This document shows, one piece after another, positions 25,123 to 33,693 of a stretch of 64,000 nucleotides of DNA (within the stretch, counting starts at the first letter, position 1; each line of letters begins with the position of its first letter). The position numbers and the translations under genes are program-made. Origin of the DNA: Candidatus Litorirhabdus singularis. Its GTDB lineage: Bacteria; Pseudomonadota; Gammaproteobacteria; Pseudomonadales; Halieaceae. Location: contig NZ_SHNN01000002.1 of NCBI RefSeq assembly GCF_026262625.1, positions 806,001-870,000 on the forward strand, given 5' to 3'. The notes under the pieces are model-generated. The model did not search any database, was not told where the DNA came from, and worked only from the letters and a program-made list of their open reading frames with translations.

Positions 25123-27654
25123 TCAGGAAATCTTTTTCTCGCCCTGCCAGAAGGGCTCGCGTAATTCACGTTTGAGAACTTTACCAATCGTCGAGCGTGG
25201 CAGTTCCTCTATCAATACTACCTCGGATATGCGCTGCCCCTTGCCCAGCCTGGTATTGGCCCACTCCTGCAATTCCACAGGATCTGGCTGGCATCCCGGT
25301 GTTGGTTCAACGATCGCCAATGGCGTTTCCCCCCAGTCTGACGATGGCACCGCAATCACCGCCACGTCGTTAACCTCTTCATGACGCACCAGCACATCCT
25401 CAAGATCAGCGGCAAACACGTTAAAGCCACCCGAGATAATCATATCTTTCTTGCGGTCGAGCAACTCCAGAAAGCCGTCGGCGTCCAACCGCCCCATATC
25501 ACCGCTACGCTGCCAGCGATGACCCGCCTCGTCATACCAGTAGGACTCTTCAGTTTTTGCCTGGGCCTTGAAGTAGCCGTCCATCATATTCCGTGAGCGG
25601 CCGTAGATCTCTCCAGCCTCGCCGACCGGCATAGCATTGCCGTCTTCACCGACGATCGTCAACTGATTGCCCGGAATCGCAAAACCGACGGTGTGCAGCT
25701 TATGCGGGAACATATGCGCCAGCAAAATGCAGCCGACGCCGCCCTCCGTCATACCGTAGAACTCGATCAGCCCGCCAGGCCACTCAGTTATGACTCTGCG
25801 CTTTAAATCTTCGCGCAGCGGTGCGCTGGTGGAGTATTTCATCAAGAAGCTGGACAAGTCGTAGTCGGCAAATTTTTCGAAATCAAACAGGCGCTGATAC
25901 TGCACGGGCACTAACATCGCATGGGTAATTGCATGCTCTTCCGCTAGCTCCAGAAACCGCTGAGTATCAAATTTCGGCATCAATACCGCGCAGCCGGCGT
26001 TGCCCATGGTTGGCAGCAAAGACGCCATCGTCGTATTCGAATACAGCGGCGTGGAGACCAGTGTTCGCGCCCACGGCGAGTATCCGGTTGAGGCGCCCGC
26101 AGGAAACTCTCTGGAACGCATGCTACGCGCATGCAAAATGCCTTTGGGAACACCGGTAGTACCGGAGGAATAGATAATATTGAAGCCATGGCTTGGATCT
26201 ATCTCAATGCCAGGATGATCGCTGGAGTGCCCCGCGATAAAATCGGCGTAGCTTTGCCAGCCATCGCCCTCGAAGTCAAAGCCGACAAAACCGTTATCAC
26301 CGACACCTGTTAACTGCTCACGAACCGGATCGATCAGTTCCCGGTAACCGGCTTCCAGAAACAGCACCTTGGCATCGGAGTTGTCCATCATCGCCGCCAG
26401 CGCTTCGCTAGACGCCATACCTGACAGCGGCACGATGCAAGCTCCTGCGCGCAATGTGCCAAACATAACCACCATGTATTCCAAAGAATTACGCGCCAGC
26501 GCTGCGACTTTATCATTGGGCCGGATACCCTCAGCTATCAGGGCATTGGCCATTCGATTCAACTGCTCGTCAAACTGGGCCCAACTCAGCTGGTGTTCAC
26601 CCTCAATAACCGCCAGATGATGCGGCCAACGTCTGGCGTTTTCCGCCATAGCGTCTGACAAATCAACGAATTCGGAGAAACGCTTCGCCGCTACCTGCTT
26701 ATAGCTCTCACGCCTAATGAACTCCCCCATACGCCGCAGCGCCAGGTCCGCCTCCGGAACTTCTACATTCACAGAGGTCCAGGCGTGGTAGACGTGTGGC
26801 CAGCGCTCAAGTCTACTGATAACGCCTGCCGCGATAGCCTTCTCGTGAAAGCGCACGCTATCATCCCGCAATCGCTCGTTTTCGCCGACCATAATGAGCA
26901 GCGGCGGCAGCCCGCCCAAGTCATCCATCAGCGGCGATGCCAGCGACTGCGCTGGGTCGCCGTCACCCATATACAAGTTAATCCAGTCGCGATCAGCACC
27001 CGTCAGCGGTCCGCCAGGCTGCAGCGCCGGGTTGCCCAACATCACATCGCTGACGTTATTGGTAATCCAACTATCGCTTGAACAGGTCAGGTCCAGCGCC
27101 GCTGACATCAAGATGGCACCCTTTGCCATGCGGGCGCCCTCCTGACGCAGGCGCAGCAGCAAGCTGGCGGCAAGGTTACCCCCAGCGCTATCACCCATGA
27201 CGTAAGCACTGCTAGCCTCTGAGGCGCCCTGGGGACCGTTATCAAGCAGATAGTCCCAAGCCGCCGCACAATCATCGAGCGCCCCTGGGAACGGTGTTTC
27301 GGGCGCCAGCCGGTAATCAATTGCCAGTACAGCGCAGTTGGCGTATTTAGACATCATAACCGAGGTATTACGATGTGAGTTTAGCCCACACATGATAAAG
27401 CCGCCGCCATGAATCATTAGCAGACGCGTGCTCTCATCCGCACCCGGCGCCACAATCCATTCGGCGGCACAGCCTGCCACTTGCAGGGGAATAACCCGCA
27501 CACTCTCATCAACTAAAGGCTGTTCAGCATCGCTAGACTCGCGACGTTGCTGCAAACGCTGCTTGGGATCAATGTCGCCTGCAGCGCCCTGATCTTGGGG
27601 TGCTGATAAGACCGCTGTCACCGCTAGCAAACCCTTGGATGGACCTTTCTTCAC
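25123..27654 (-). CDS. Fusion: HSL-type esterase domain + acyl-CoA synthetase (ANL)
   Basis: One uninterrupted frame holds two enzymes. Residues about 70-320 are an alpha/beta hydrolase of the hormone-sensitive-lipase type: oxyanion motif MIHGGGF, nucleophile Ser156 in GDSAGG, acid probably in VGENERLRDD, His290 in PHVYHAW. Residues about 330-840 are an adenylating acyl-CoA ligase: IIYSSGTTGVPKGI, YGMTEGGVGC, RSGDMGRLDADGFLELLDRKKD and catalytic Lys825 in RSTIGKVLKRE. The frame opens at 27708, but the GTG at 27654 overlaps the upstream stop (GTGA) with GGAGA seven bases before it, giving 843 residues. Proposed role: open an ester or lactone and load the freed acid onto CoA. Confidence 0.9.
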   Translation of the reverse strand: MKKGPSKGLLAVTAVLSAPQDQGAAGDIDPKQRLQQRRESSDAEQPLVDESVRVIPLQVAGCAAEWIVAPGADESTRLLMIHGGGFIMCGLNSHRNTSVMMSKYANCAVLAIDYRLAPETPFPGALDDCAAAWDYLLDNGPQGASEASSAYVMGDSAGGNLAASLLLRLRQEGARMAKGAILMSAALDLTCSSDSWITNNVSDVMLGNPALQPGGPLTGADRDWINLYMGDGDPAQSLASPLMDDLGGLPPLLIMVGENERLRDDSVRFHEKAIAAGVISRLERWPHVYHAWTSVNVEVPEADLALRRMGEFIRRESYKQVAAKRFSEFVDLSDAMAENARRWPHHLAVIEGEHQLSWAQFDEQLNRMANALIAEGIRPNDKVAALARNSLEYMVVMFGTLRAGACIVPLSGMASSEALAAMMDNSDAKVLFLEAGYRELIDPVREQLTGVGDNGFVGFDFEGDGWQSYADFIAGHSSDHPGIEIDPSHGFNIIYSSGTTGVPKGILHARSMRSREFPAGASTGYSPWARTLVSTPLYSNTTMASLLPTMGNAGCAVLMPKFDTQRFLELAEEHAITHAMLVPVQYQRLFDFEKFADYDLSSFLMKYSTSAPLREDLKRRVITEWPGGLIEFYGMTEGGVGCILLAHMFPHKLHTVGFAIPGNQLTIVGEDGNAMPVGEAGEIYGRSRNMMDGYFKAQAKTEESYWYDEAGHRWQRSGDMGRLDADGFLELLDRKKDMIISGGFNVFAADLEDVLVRHEEVNDVAVIAVPSSDWGETPLAIVEPTPGCQPDPVELQEWANTRLGKGQRISEVVLIEELPRSTIGKVLKRELREPFWQGEKKIS

Positions 27655-28523
27655 AAGAATTCTCCCAGCAACCCCATAAATACTTCTAGCTGGTCGTGAT
27701 GCACCCAATGTCCGGCATCAGCCACGTTTTTTACCTGCGCATTGCGGAAAACGCCAATACGGCCGTCTTCTTGCGGATTAGAAGCGTTACTCTCTGCGCC
27801 ATAGACCAATAATGTGGGACAAGTAATATTGCCCAGAATGTTCTGAGTTTCTTCATGGCTCATGCCGACGGAGGGAAAGCCATGCGTGTAGTTGTCGAAT
27901 TTCCAGCTGAAAGTGCCATCTTCATTCTGATTTACGCCATGGAGGGTAAGGTGCCAAGCCTGCTCACTGGAAAGATGCGGGTTGGCATCCTGCATTCGCG
28001 CTGCAGCCTCTTGCAACGACGGATAGCGACGTGTCTGGCGACCTGAAAGCTTGCGCATCTGGCCGATCCAGCCACGCATATTCTCCTCGACCTTACGCTT
28101 GCGTATTTCCTCAAGCATTTTGGGCGACGGGCCTAGCCCTTCTATAGCGACAATTTTTTCAACCTTGCCGGGGTAAATGCCGGTATAGCGCAGCGCGATA
28201 TTGCCGCCCATGCTGTGCGCCACTATTTTAAGCGGTGCCAGACCCAGCTGATGCACCAACTGCGCAATATCGTAAACATAGTCAAGTGTTGTGTAGGTAC
28301 CACCCGTTATCCACTGGCTATCGCCGTGACCGCGCAAGTCCGGTGCAATAACATGGTAATCACGGCGCAGTTCCCGCGCGACCCAGTCCCAATTACGACA
28401 GTGGTCACGACCCCCGTGTATCAGTAGCAGCGGCGGCGCCTCGTGATTGCCCCAGTCGACGTAATGCAAACGCAGGCGCTGGCTAAAATAGTTGTGTGAA
28501 CTGGGACCTGGAACAGCATCCAT
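27651..28523 (-). CDS. Alpha/beta hydrolase
   Basis: 290 residues from the ATG at 28523 (an in-frame ATG at 28601 would add 26 residues without clear domain). Canonical fold: LRLHYVDWGNHEAPPLLLIHGGRDHCRNWDW (oxyanion strand), VIAPDLRGHGDSQW, nucleophile in VAHSMGGNIALRYTG, acid in VYGAESNASNPQEDGR and His in DAGHWVHHDQLEVF. A cytosolic esterase, lactonase or C-C hydrolase; the class cannot be split further. First gene of the seven-gene operon, coupled by GTGA overlap to the esterase-ligase fusion, so the operon contains two different hydrolases. Confidence 0.9.
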   Translation of the reverse strand: MDAVPGPSSHNYFSQRLRLHYVDWGNHEAPPLLLIHGGRDHCRNWDWVARELRRDYHVIAPDLRGHGDSQWITGGTYTTLDYVYDIAQLVHQLGLAPLKIVAHSMGGNIALRYTGIYPGKVEKIVAIEGLGPSPKMLEEIRKRKVEENMRGWIGQMRKLSGRQTRRYPSLQEAAARMQDANPHLSSEQAWHLTLHGVNQNEDGTFSWKFDNYTHGFPSVGMSHEETQNILGNITCPTLLVYGAESNASNPQEDGRIGVFRNAQVKNVADAGHWVHHDQLEVFMGLLGEFL

Positions 28524-28625
28524 AGCGGACTCCAATGTGGGTGCGGTGGCTGACACCAAAGCTCTAAACAGCCGCAAAGAATAAACGCTGCGGGCAGCCA
28601 TTGCTATCCCCGCTGTCGCTGGGTC

Positions 28626-28654
28626 TGGTCAACAGCGCAGCTCGCGCTTACAAT
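28626..28654 (+). promoter_or_regulatory. Candidate promoter for the thiolase gene
   Basis: TGGTCA (28626-28631), 17 bases, TACAAT (28649-28654). It lies in the 200-base divergent gap between the hydrolase operon and the thiolase, 68 bases before the thiolase ATG. A short inverted repeat, AGCGC-AGCTC-GCGCT (28634-28648), falls in the spacer and could be an operator. Confidence 0.35.
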
Positions 28655-28722
28655 GTGCGCCCTGCGCCCGAGTCGTTACATTCAATCTGGCCTAGTTATT
28701 CTGTGGTTACCGAGGAAATAGC

Positions 28723-29907
28723 ATGAGAGAAGCAGTCATAGTATCAACAGCACGCACCGGTTTGGCCAAATCATTCCGCGGCGGTTTCAACAACACCAAC
28801 GGCGTCAGCATGTCTGCGCCCACGCTGAAGGCCGCCATGGAGCGCGCTGGCGTAGACCCCGCAGAAGTCGATGACGTGATATATGGTTGCGCCAACCCCG
28901 AGGGCGCTACCGGCATGAATGTCGCCCGCAACGTTGCGCTGATGGCCGGTTGCCCGGCCTCTACCTCTGGCACCACCGTAAACCGGTTTTGCTCTTCTGG
29001 CCTTCAGGCCGTCGCCATGGCTGCTGGCCGTATCATCGCTGAGGGCGTTGACGTGATGGCCGCTGGCGGCGTAGAGAGCATTTCCATGGTTGCGCCTTTC
29101 GCTAACAAAAAGCATGTCGTTGACGCCGAGCTGATGGCGACCTGGCCTGGCATTTACATGCCCATGATCGAAACCGCTGATACAGTAGCATCGCGCTACG
29201 ACGTGGCTCGCGCGTATCAGGACGAATACTCGCTGCAAAGCCAGCAGCGCACAGCCGCTGCCCAAGAGGCTGGCAAGTTCGATGACGAGATTATTCCTGT
29301 CAGCACTATCATGAATGTTACCGATAAAGAGTCTGGCGAGGTTTCCCAGCATGAGACTGTTGTCGATCGCGATGATTGCAACCGTCCAGGCACTACTCTG
29401 GAAGGTCTTTCTGGCCTTGGCCCAGTGCGCGGTGAAGGGAACTTTATTACTGCCGGTAACGCTTCGCAGCTATCAGACGGCGCCTCCTCGCAAATTCTGA
29501 TGGAGCGCAAACTGGCAGAACAGCGTGGACTCGACATACTCGGCACGTTCCGCGGTTTTGCGGTAGGCGGTTGTGAGCCTGATGAAATGGGTATCGGTCC
29601 TATCTATGCAGTACCTAAGCTGCTGAAGCAGGCCGGCCTCACGGTCGACGACATTGATCTGTGGGAGCTTAACGAAGCTTTTGCCTCACAGGTACTGTAC
29701 TCACGCGATACTCTGGGCATATCCAATGACAAGCTCAACGTCAATGGTGGCTCTATTTCCATCGGCCACCCTTTTGGCATGTCGGGATCACGTATGCTCG
29801 GTCATCTGCTGATAGAAGGTCGCCGCCGCGGCGCACGCTACGGTGTTGTCACTATGTGCATCGGTGGTGGCATGGGTGCTGCTGGCTTGTTCGAGATAAA
29901 CTCTTAA
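28723..29907 (+). CDS. Acetyl-CoA C-acyltransferase (thiolase)
   Basis: 394 residues, degradative-type thiolase. Nucleophile Cys90 in [19 protein letters not shown], His in [18 protein letters not shown] and the second Cys in [16 protein letters not shown]; the NEAF motif is present in [13 protein letters not shown]. It cleaves 3-ketoacyl-CoA to acetyl-CoA (or propionyl-CoA) and a shortened acyl-CoA. GAGGAAA precedes the ATG. Its place, divergent from the hydrolase / ligase / ACAD / kinase operon, fits a role as the last step of the same pathway, with the SDR pair as candidate 3-hydroxyacyl-CoA dehydrogenases. Confidence 0.96.
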   Translation: MREAVIVSTARTGLAKSFRGGFNNTNGVSMSAPTLKAAMERAGVDPAEVDDVIYGCANPEGATGMNVARNVALMAGCPASTSGTTVNRFCSSGLQAVAMAAGRIIAEGVDVMAAGGVESISMVAPFANKKHVVDAELMATWPGIYMPMIETADTVASRYDVARAYQDEYSLQSQQRTAAAQEAGKFDDEIIPVSTIMNVTDKESGEVSQHETVVDRDDCNRPGTTLEGLSGLGPVRGEGNFITAGNASQLSDGASSQILMERKLAEQRGLDILGTFRGFAVGGCEPDEMGIGPIYAVPKLLKQAGLTVDDIDLWELNEAFASQVLYSRDTLGISNDKLNVNGGSISIGHPFGMSGSRMLGHLLIEGRRRGARYGVVTMCIGGGMGAAGLFEINS

Positions 29908-29919
29908 GCTGACAAACTA

Positions 29920-29948
29920 GTCGCGGTGGCCTTGAACGGCACCGCGAC
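29920..29948 (+). terminator. 9-bp stem-loop after thiolase
   Basis: GTCGCGGTG and CACCGCGAC flank an 11-base loop, 13 bases after the thiolase stop. No T-run follows. Probably a 3'-end structure or a factor-dependent termination site. Confidence 0.4.
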
Positions 29949-30257
29949 ACGGACTGACTGAGGCGGGTTTCACTCTTTAGGGCTCAACAACGGCCCGAAG
30001 CCCGCTAAAGTTTTTCTGCAAGAAACGCGCCTTGCATGCGAGTGCGGCTGCTTTCACCAACTACTGGCCCTGTACTAGTATAAGCGAAGGCTAATCCCTA
30101 AACGCTTACCAGCCACACATAATCCCGTAACTTACACTCGATTTTTTCTGCCTGCATGCACCTGCTTAGAGCTGGGCATCACTCACGTTTTGGCTTGCGC
30201 TTAACAGCTTCATAGGACATATTGGGGCACATAAAAATAAGCGTTAAGGAATACCTG
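29949..30257. other. Gene-free stretch before the MFS gene
   Basis: From the thiolase stop to the MFS start there are 350 bases without a credible gene. After the hairpin I see no promoter of good quality; TTGCGC (30195-30200) and CATATT (30218-30223) with a 17-base spacer are a weak candidate. AAGGAA lies before the MFS ATG at 30258. Confidence 0.5.
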
Positions 30258-31550
30258 ATGGCTGAAGAAAAGCCTGTCGAATCTGCTCAAGTCTCGAGAA
30301 AAACTGCTTACTACACGTTGGGTGTTCTCACCGTAGTCTACAGCTTCAACTTCATTGATCGTCAATTGCTGAGTATTCTGCAGGAGTCTATTAAGCTTGA
30401 CCTCAGTCTCAGTGATAGCCAGCTCGGTTTGCTAACCGGCTTCGCCTTTGCCCTTTTTTACGTAACCGCTGGTATACCTATTGCGCGCTGGGCGGACCAC
30501 TCGAATCGGCGCAACATCATTGCCGGAGCGGTTTTTATCTGGAGCTTTATGACGGCGCTTAGCGGCATGGTCCAGAGCTTCGCACAGTTGGTTTTGGCAC
30601 GCATCGGTGTGGGTATCGGTGAAGCCGGCGGCAGCCCACCCTCACACTCGATAATCTCAGATATCTTCCCAGCGGAAAAGAGAGCCAGTGCTCTGGGCTT
30701 TTATTCCACAGGCGTCAACTTCGGCATTCTTTTCGGGTTTCTATTTGGCGGCTGGCTCAACGAGTTTTTTGGCTGGCGCGTGGCATTCATGGTCGTCGGA
30801 CTGCCCGGTATTTTGCTCGCATTAATCGTCTGGACGACCGTCAAGGAACCGGTGCGCGGGCTCGCAGAAAAGCGCCAAGTCTCCGACGAGAAAGTTCCAG
30901 TGAAACGAATATTGGCGCTATTGGCCAGCCGAAAAAGCTTTATACACCTGTCATTGGGCGCGGCCCTAAACGCTTTCTGCGGCTACAGCATCAGTAGCTG
31001 GACCGCTTCTTTCATGATTCGAACGCACGAGATGACTACCGGTGAGCTAGGCACCTGGCTAGCGCTCATCATAGGCTTTTGTGGCGCGATTGGCGTGTTC
31101 TTCGGTGCTCTGCTCGCAGACAAGCTGGCACCGCGTGATAAACGCTGGTACACCTGGCTACCGGCAATTGCAGGCTTCATCTGCGTACCCTTCATGGCGC
31201 TGGTGTATATCGTTGATGACCCCTATGTGGCCTTGGCATGTATGGTCGTGCCGGGGCTGCTGCACAACGTTTACCTGGGTAATACCCTGGCAACCACGCA
31301 CGGGCTGGTTGGTCTGAGAATGCGTGCCACTGCCTCAGCTATATTGTTCTTCATCCTGAATATCATCGGGCTCGGGGCAGGACCGTTTTTTATCGGCGTG
31401 CTCAGCGACGCGTTGCAGCCAAGTCTTGGCGGCGAGTCCCTGCGCTATGCCATGCTCTACGTTATACCAGTGGTAATGTTCTGGTCATCCTGTCACTTTG
31501 TACTGGCTGGCAGAAACGTGCGAGAGGACCTGGCTGCTGCGCCAGACTAA
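30258..31550 (+). CDS. MFS transporter, spinster-like
   Basis: 430 residues, about 12 membrane helices. Starts LGVLTVVYSFNFIDRQLLSIL, with the FIDRQ motif of spinster-type MFS proteins; the A-like loop is IPIARWADHSNRRNIIAGA and helix 5 reads GIGEAGGSPPSHSIISDIFP. In proteobacteria such carriers are often found with steroid, aromatic or lipid-degradation genes, where they are thought to bring in the substrate; no transport experiment is implied. I chose the ATG at 30258 because AAGGAA precedes it; the open frame begins at 30222. Confidence 0.9.
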   Translation: MAEEKPVESAQVSRKTAYYTLGVLTVVYSFNFIDRQLLSILQESIKLDLSLSDSQLGLLTGFAFALFYVTAGIPIARWADHSNRRNIIAGAVFIWSFMTALSGMVQSFAQLVLARIGVGIGEAGGSPPSHSIISDIFPAEKRASALGFYSTGVNFGILFGFLFGGWLNEFFGWRVAFMVVGLPGILLALIVWTTVKEPVRGLAEKRQVSDEKVPVKRILALLASRKSFIHLSLGAALNAFCGYSISSWTASFMIRTHEMTTGELGTWLALIIGFCGAIGVFFGALLADKLAPRDKRWYTWLPAIAGFICVPFMALVYIVDDPYVALACMVVPGLLHNVYLGNTLATTHGLVGLRMRATASAILFFILNIIGLGAGPFFIGVLSDALQPSLGGESLRYAMLYVIPVVMFWSSCHFVLAGRNVREDLAAAPD

Positions 31551-31565
31551 CGGTCTGGCGCAGCA
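31535..31565. terminator. Perfect 13-bp stem-loop between convergent genes
   Basis: TGCTGCGCCAGAC, loop TAACG, then its exact complement. The loop holds the TAA stop of the MFS gene and the structure sits 11 bases from the end of the convergent SDR gene. It can form in both transcripts. No T-run on either side. Confidence 0.5.
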
Positions 31566-31576
31566 ACAAAGCTCGC

Positions 31577-32548
31577 TTATAGGTTGGTACGATCAAACAT
31601 ACCCCCCGCCTGCATTCGGGCGAAGAACTCTAACTCGTAGGCGTTCTCAGGATCTTCGCGTACCATCTTGTCCATGCCGACGGCGTCATCACCCACCAGG
31701 ATACGCCAGCGCTCTTCACGCACACCGTCCAATATTATGCTCGCGGCCTGGGCCGCTGAGGTGGGCGCATTGTCGCGAAAGTTCTCCGGTTGAGCGATCA
31801 GTTGCTCGCGTACTTGATCATCAGTCAGGTGCTGCGCCAACTCATTGATCTTGGTCCAACCGCTACGCACCGCATCGACTTCCTCTGCGGTCAGCTCCGC
31901 CGGATCACTACCGCCGTGATATTCCTGCGAATTAATCACTATGGAAGTACCAATATGGCCCGGCATAACCACCGATACCTTAACGTGAGGTGCATTCATA
32001 CGACAGTCGATTCGCAACGCTTCTGAGAAGCCTTTAACGGCAAATTTTGCAGCGCTATATGCAGTGTGAGGAAAGTGTGGCCCCATGCACGCCCAAAAAC
32101 CGTTGACGCTGCTGACATTAACCACATGACCGTCAGCGCTCGCCACCAGAAGAGGCACAAAAACCCGACAACAGTTGTAGACCCCGCCCCAGCAAACACC
32201 AAAGGTATTCTCCCAATGCTCACGATCGTCATTGATGAAACTACCACCACCACCGATACCGGCGTTATTGAACAACAAATTGATATGATCCACGGCGTGC
32301 TGTTGCAACACCTCGTCAGCAAAGCGCTTAACAGCAGTTTCGTCAGCAACATCACAGCTGTGCAACGATAACGCAATGTCAGACTCAGCGGCCGCTTCAG
32401 CAAGGCGGCGAGTCTCCTGCAAATTCGCAGCATTGATATCACAACTGGCTACGCGACAACCAGCTGCCAACAACTGCAGTACCAGCGCCCTTCCGATACC
32501 ACTACCGCCGCCGGTCACAACCGCCAGCCGGTTTGCAAAATCTGTCAT
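31577..32548 (-). CDS. SDR-family oxidoreductase, long form
   Basis: 323 residues. Cofactor motif TGGGSGIGRALVLQLLAAG, Asp after beta-2 (ASCDINAANLQE, favouring NAD), LLFNNAGIGGGGSF, catalytic Ser in NVSSVNGFW and YSAAKFAVKGFSEAL. A C-terminal extension of about 70 residues (WRILVGDDAVGMDKMVRED, FFARMQAGGMF) marks a subgroup common next to lipid-degradation genes. Convergent with the MFS transporter; possibly its substrate-oxidising partner, which is inference from proximity. Confidence 0.92.
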   Translation of the reverse strand: MTDFANRLAVVTGGGSGIGRALVLQLLAAGCRVASCDINAANLQETRRLAEAAAESDIALSLHSCDVADETAVKRFADEVLQQHAVDHINLLFNNAGIGGGGSFINDDREHWENTFGVCWGGVYNCCRVFVPLLVASADGHVVNVSSVNGFWACMGPHFPHTAYSAAKFAVKGFSEALRIDCRMNAPHVKVSVVMPGHIGTSIVINSQEYHGGSDPAELTAEEVDAVRSGWTKINELAQHLTDDQVREQLIAQPENFRDNAPTSAAQAASIILDGVREERWRILVGDDAVGMDKMVREDPENAYELEFFARMQAGGMFDRTNL

Positions 32549-32677
32549 TATTTTCTTCCTCTATAAAGTCTTGGCTGACGGTAACATAGCTATGAACTGC
32601 TGGTCGATCAGTGTGGCGTTGCCGTGCAGCCCAACTTTGGGTATCGTGCATCGCTAAATGTTAGTGTCCTAGTGCTG

Positions 32678-33523
32678 ATGAAAAAACTGTCTACACCCGT
32701 AATTTTAGGCGGCATTCTGTTGTTAAGCCCCCTCGCTTGGGGATCACAGCCTGGTGACCGCGATGAAGTGCATCCTTTACTGGAAGACAAATTTACCTTC
32801 CGCGCTGGCGCCCTGCGCAATAAGGCTGAAGCTACGTTTATTGCCAGCCGTCCCATTCTGCCCGAGACCGAGCTAACACTGAACACTTTGGGCATTAACC
32901 AGACCAAGACGACAGGCTGGCTGGCGTTCAGCTGGCGTTTCAGCGAGCGCTGGGCTCTGAATTTGAGCTACAACGCGTTCGCTGTTGAAGGTGGTCGAAT
33001 CGTTGACAAAGACTTCAATTTCGACGGTGTGCAATTTGCAGCCGGGGCAGATATCGATACCAGCCTGCGTGCTGATGCCTGGGTCGCTGACGTCAGCTAC
33101 TCTTTTTATAAGTCTCGGAATCTGGAAATTGGGGCTGGCCTTGGCCTTCATGCTTTTGACTTCAGGACTGATATCGACACCGTGCCCTTCATTAATGAGA
33201 ACAGTGTTGAAAGAGGCACAAAAAGCAACTACGAAGTCATCGCACCGGTACCCAATCTGCGCCTATATGGTCGGTTGGCTTTAAGCAACCGCACCGCTAT
33301 CGACATTGAGAGCGGGCTCCTCAGCCTCAGCTACGATGAATGGAGCGGCGAGTTTTTCTATATTTCAAGCAGACTGGAGTATCGCTTCAAGAACAGTATC
33401 GGCGTGGGCATTGGTTATCAGTTGACCGACATAGATCTTGAAGAAGCCAGAGATTTCGGTCGGCGCCACGTCTACGATGTGAAATTTAACGGCACGATGC
33501 TTTATATGACCTACAGCTACTAA
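32678..33523 (+). CDS. Outer-membrane beta-barrel protein
   Basis: 281 residues from the ATG at 32678 (MKKLSTPVILGGILLLSPLAWG signal peptide). The mature chain alternates aromatic and polar residues in strand-length pieces: TGWLAFSWRFSERWALNLSYNAF, WVADVSYSFYKSRNLEIGAGLGLHAF, RLEYRFKNSIGVGIGYQL, and ends LYMTYSY with a terminal aromatic, the usual barrel-assembly signal. Size suits an 8-10-strand barrel like OmpW or OmpA-type porins. Ligand unknown; the neighbours suggest a hydrophobic-compound channel but there is no direct evidence. Confidence 0.82.
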   Translation: MKKLSTPVILGGILLLSPLAWGSQPGDRDEVHPLLEDKFTFRAGALRNKAEATFIASRPILPETELTLNTLGINQTKTTGWLAFSWRFSERWALNLSYNAFAVEGGRIVDKDFNFDGVQFAAGADIDTSLRADAWVADVSYSFYKSRNLEIGAGLGLHAFDFRTDIDTVPFINENSVERGTKSNYEVIAPVPNLRLYGRLALSNRTAIDIESGLLSLSYDEWSGEFFYISSRLEYRFKNSIGVGIGYQLTDIDLEEARDFGRRHVYDVKFNGTMLYMTYSY

Positions 33524-33693
33524 GCGCCGGGAATAGGACGATCCTATCTGGGTGCCAACAGGCAAGGACAACCATCGCGAGATAACTGCACCCGAACATT
33601 CGCGCCATGCTTTAGATAATTGCAGCACGACTTGCCAAGGGCGGTCATAGCGGCCATGATTTGCGGCTCTAATAATAACTGCAGGAATTCACC

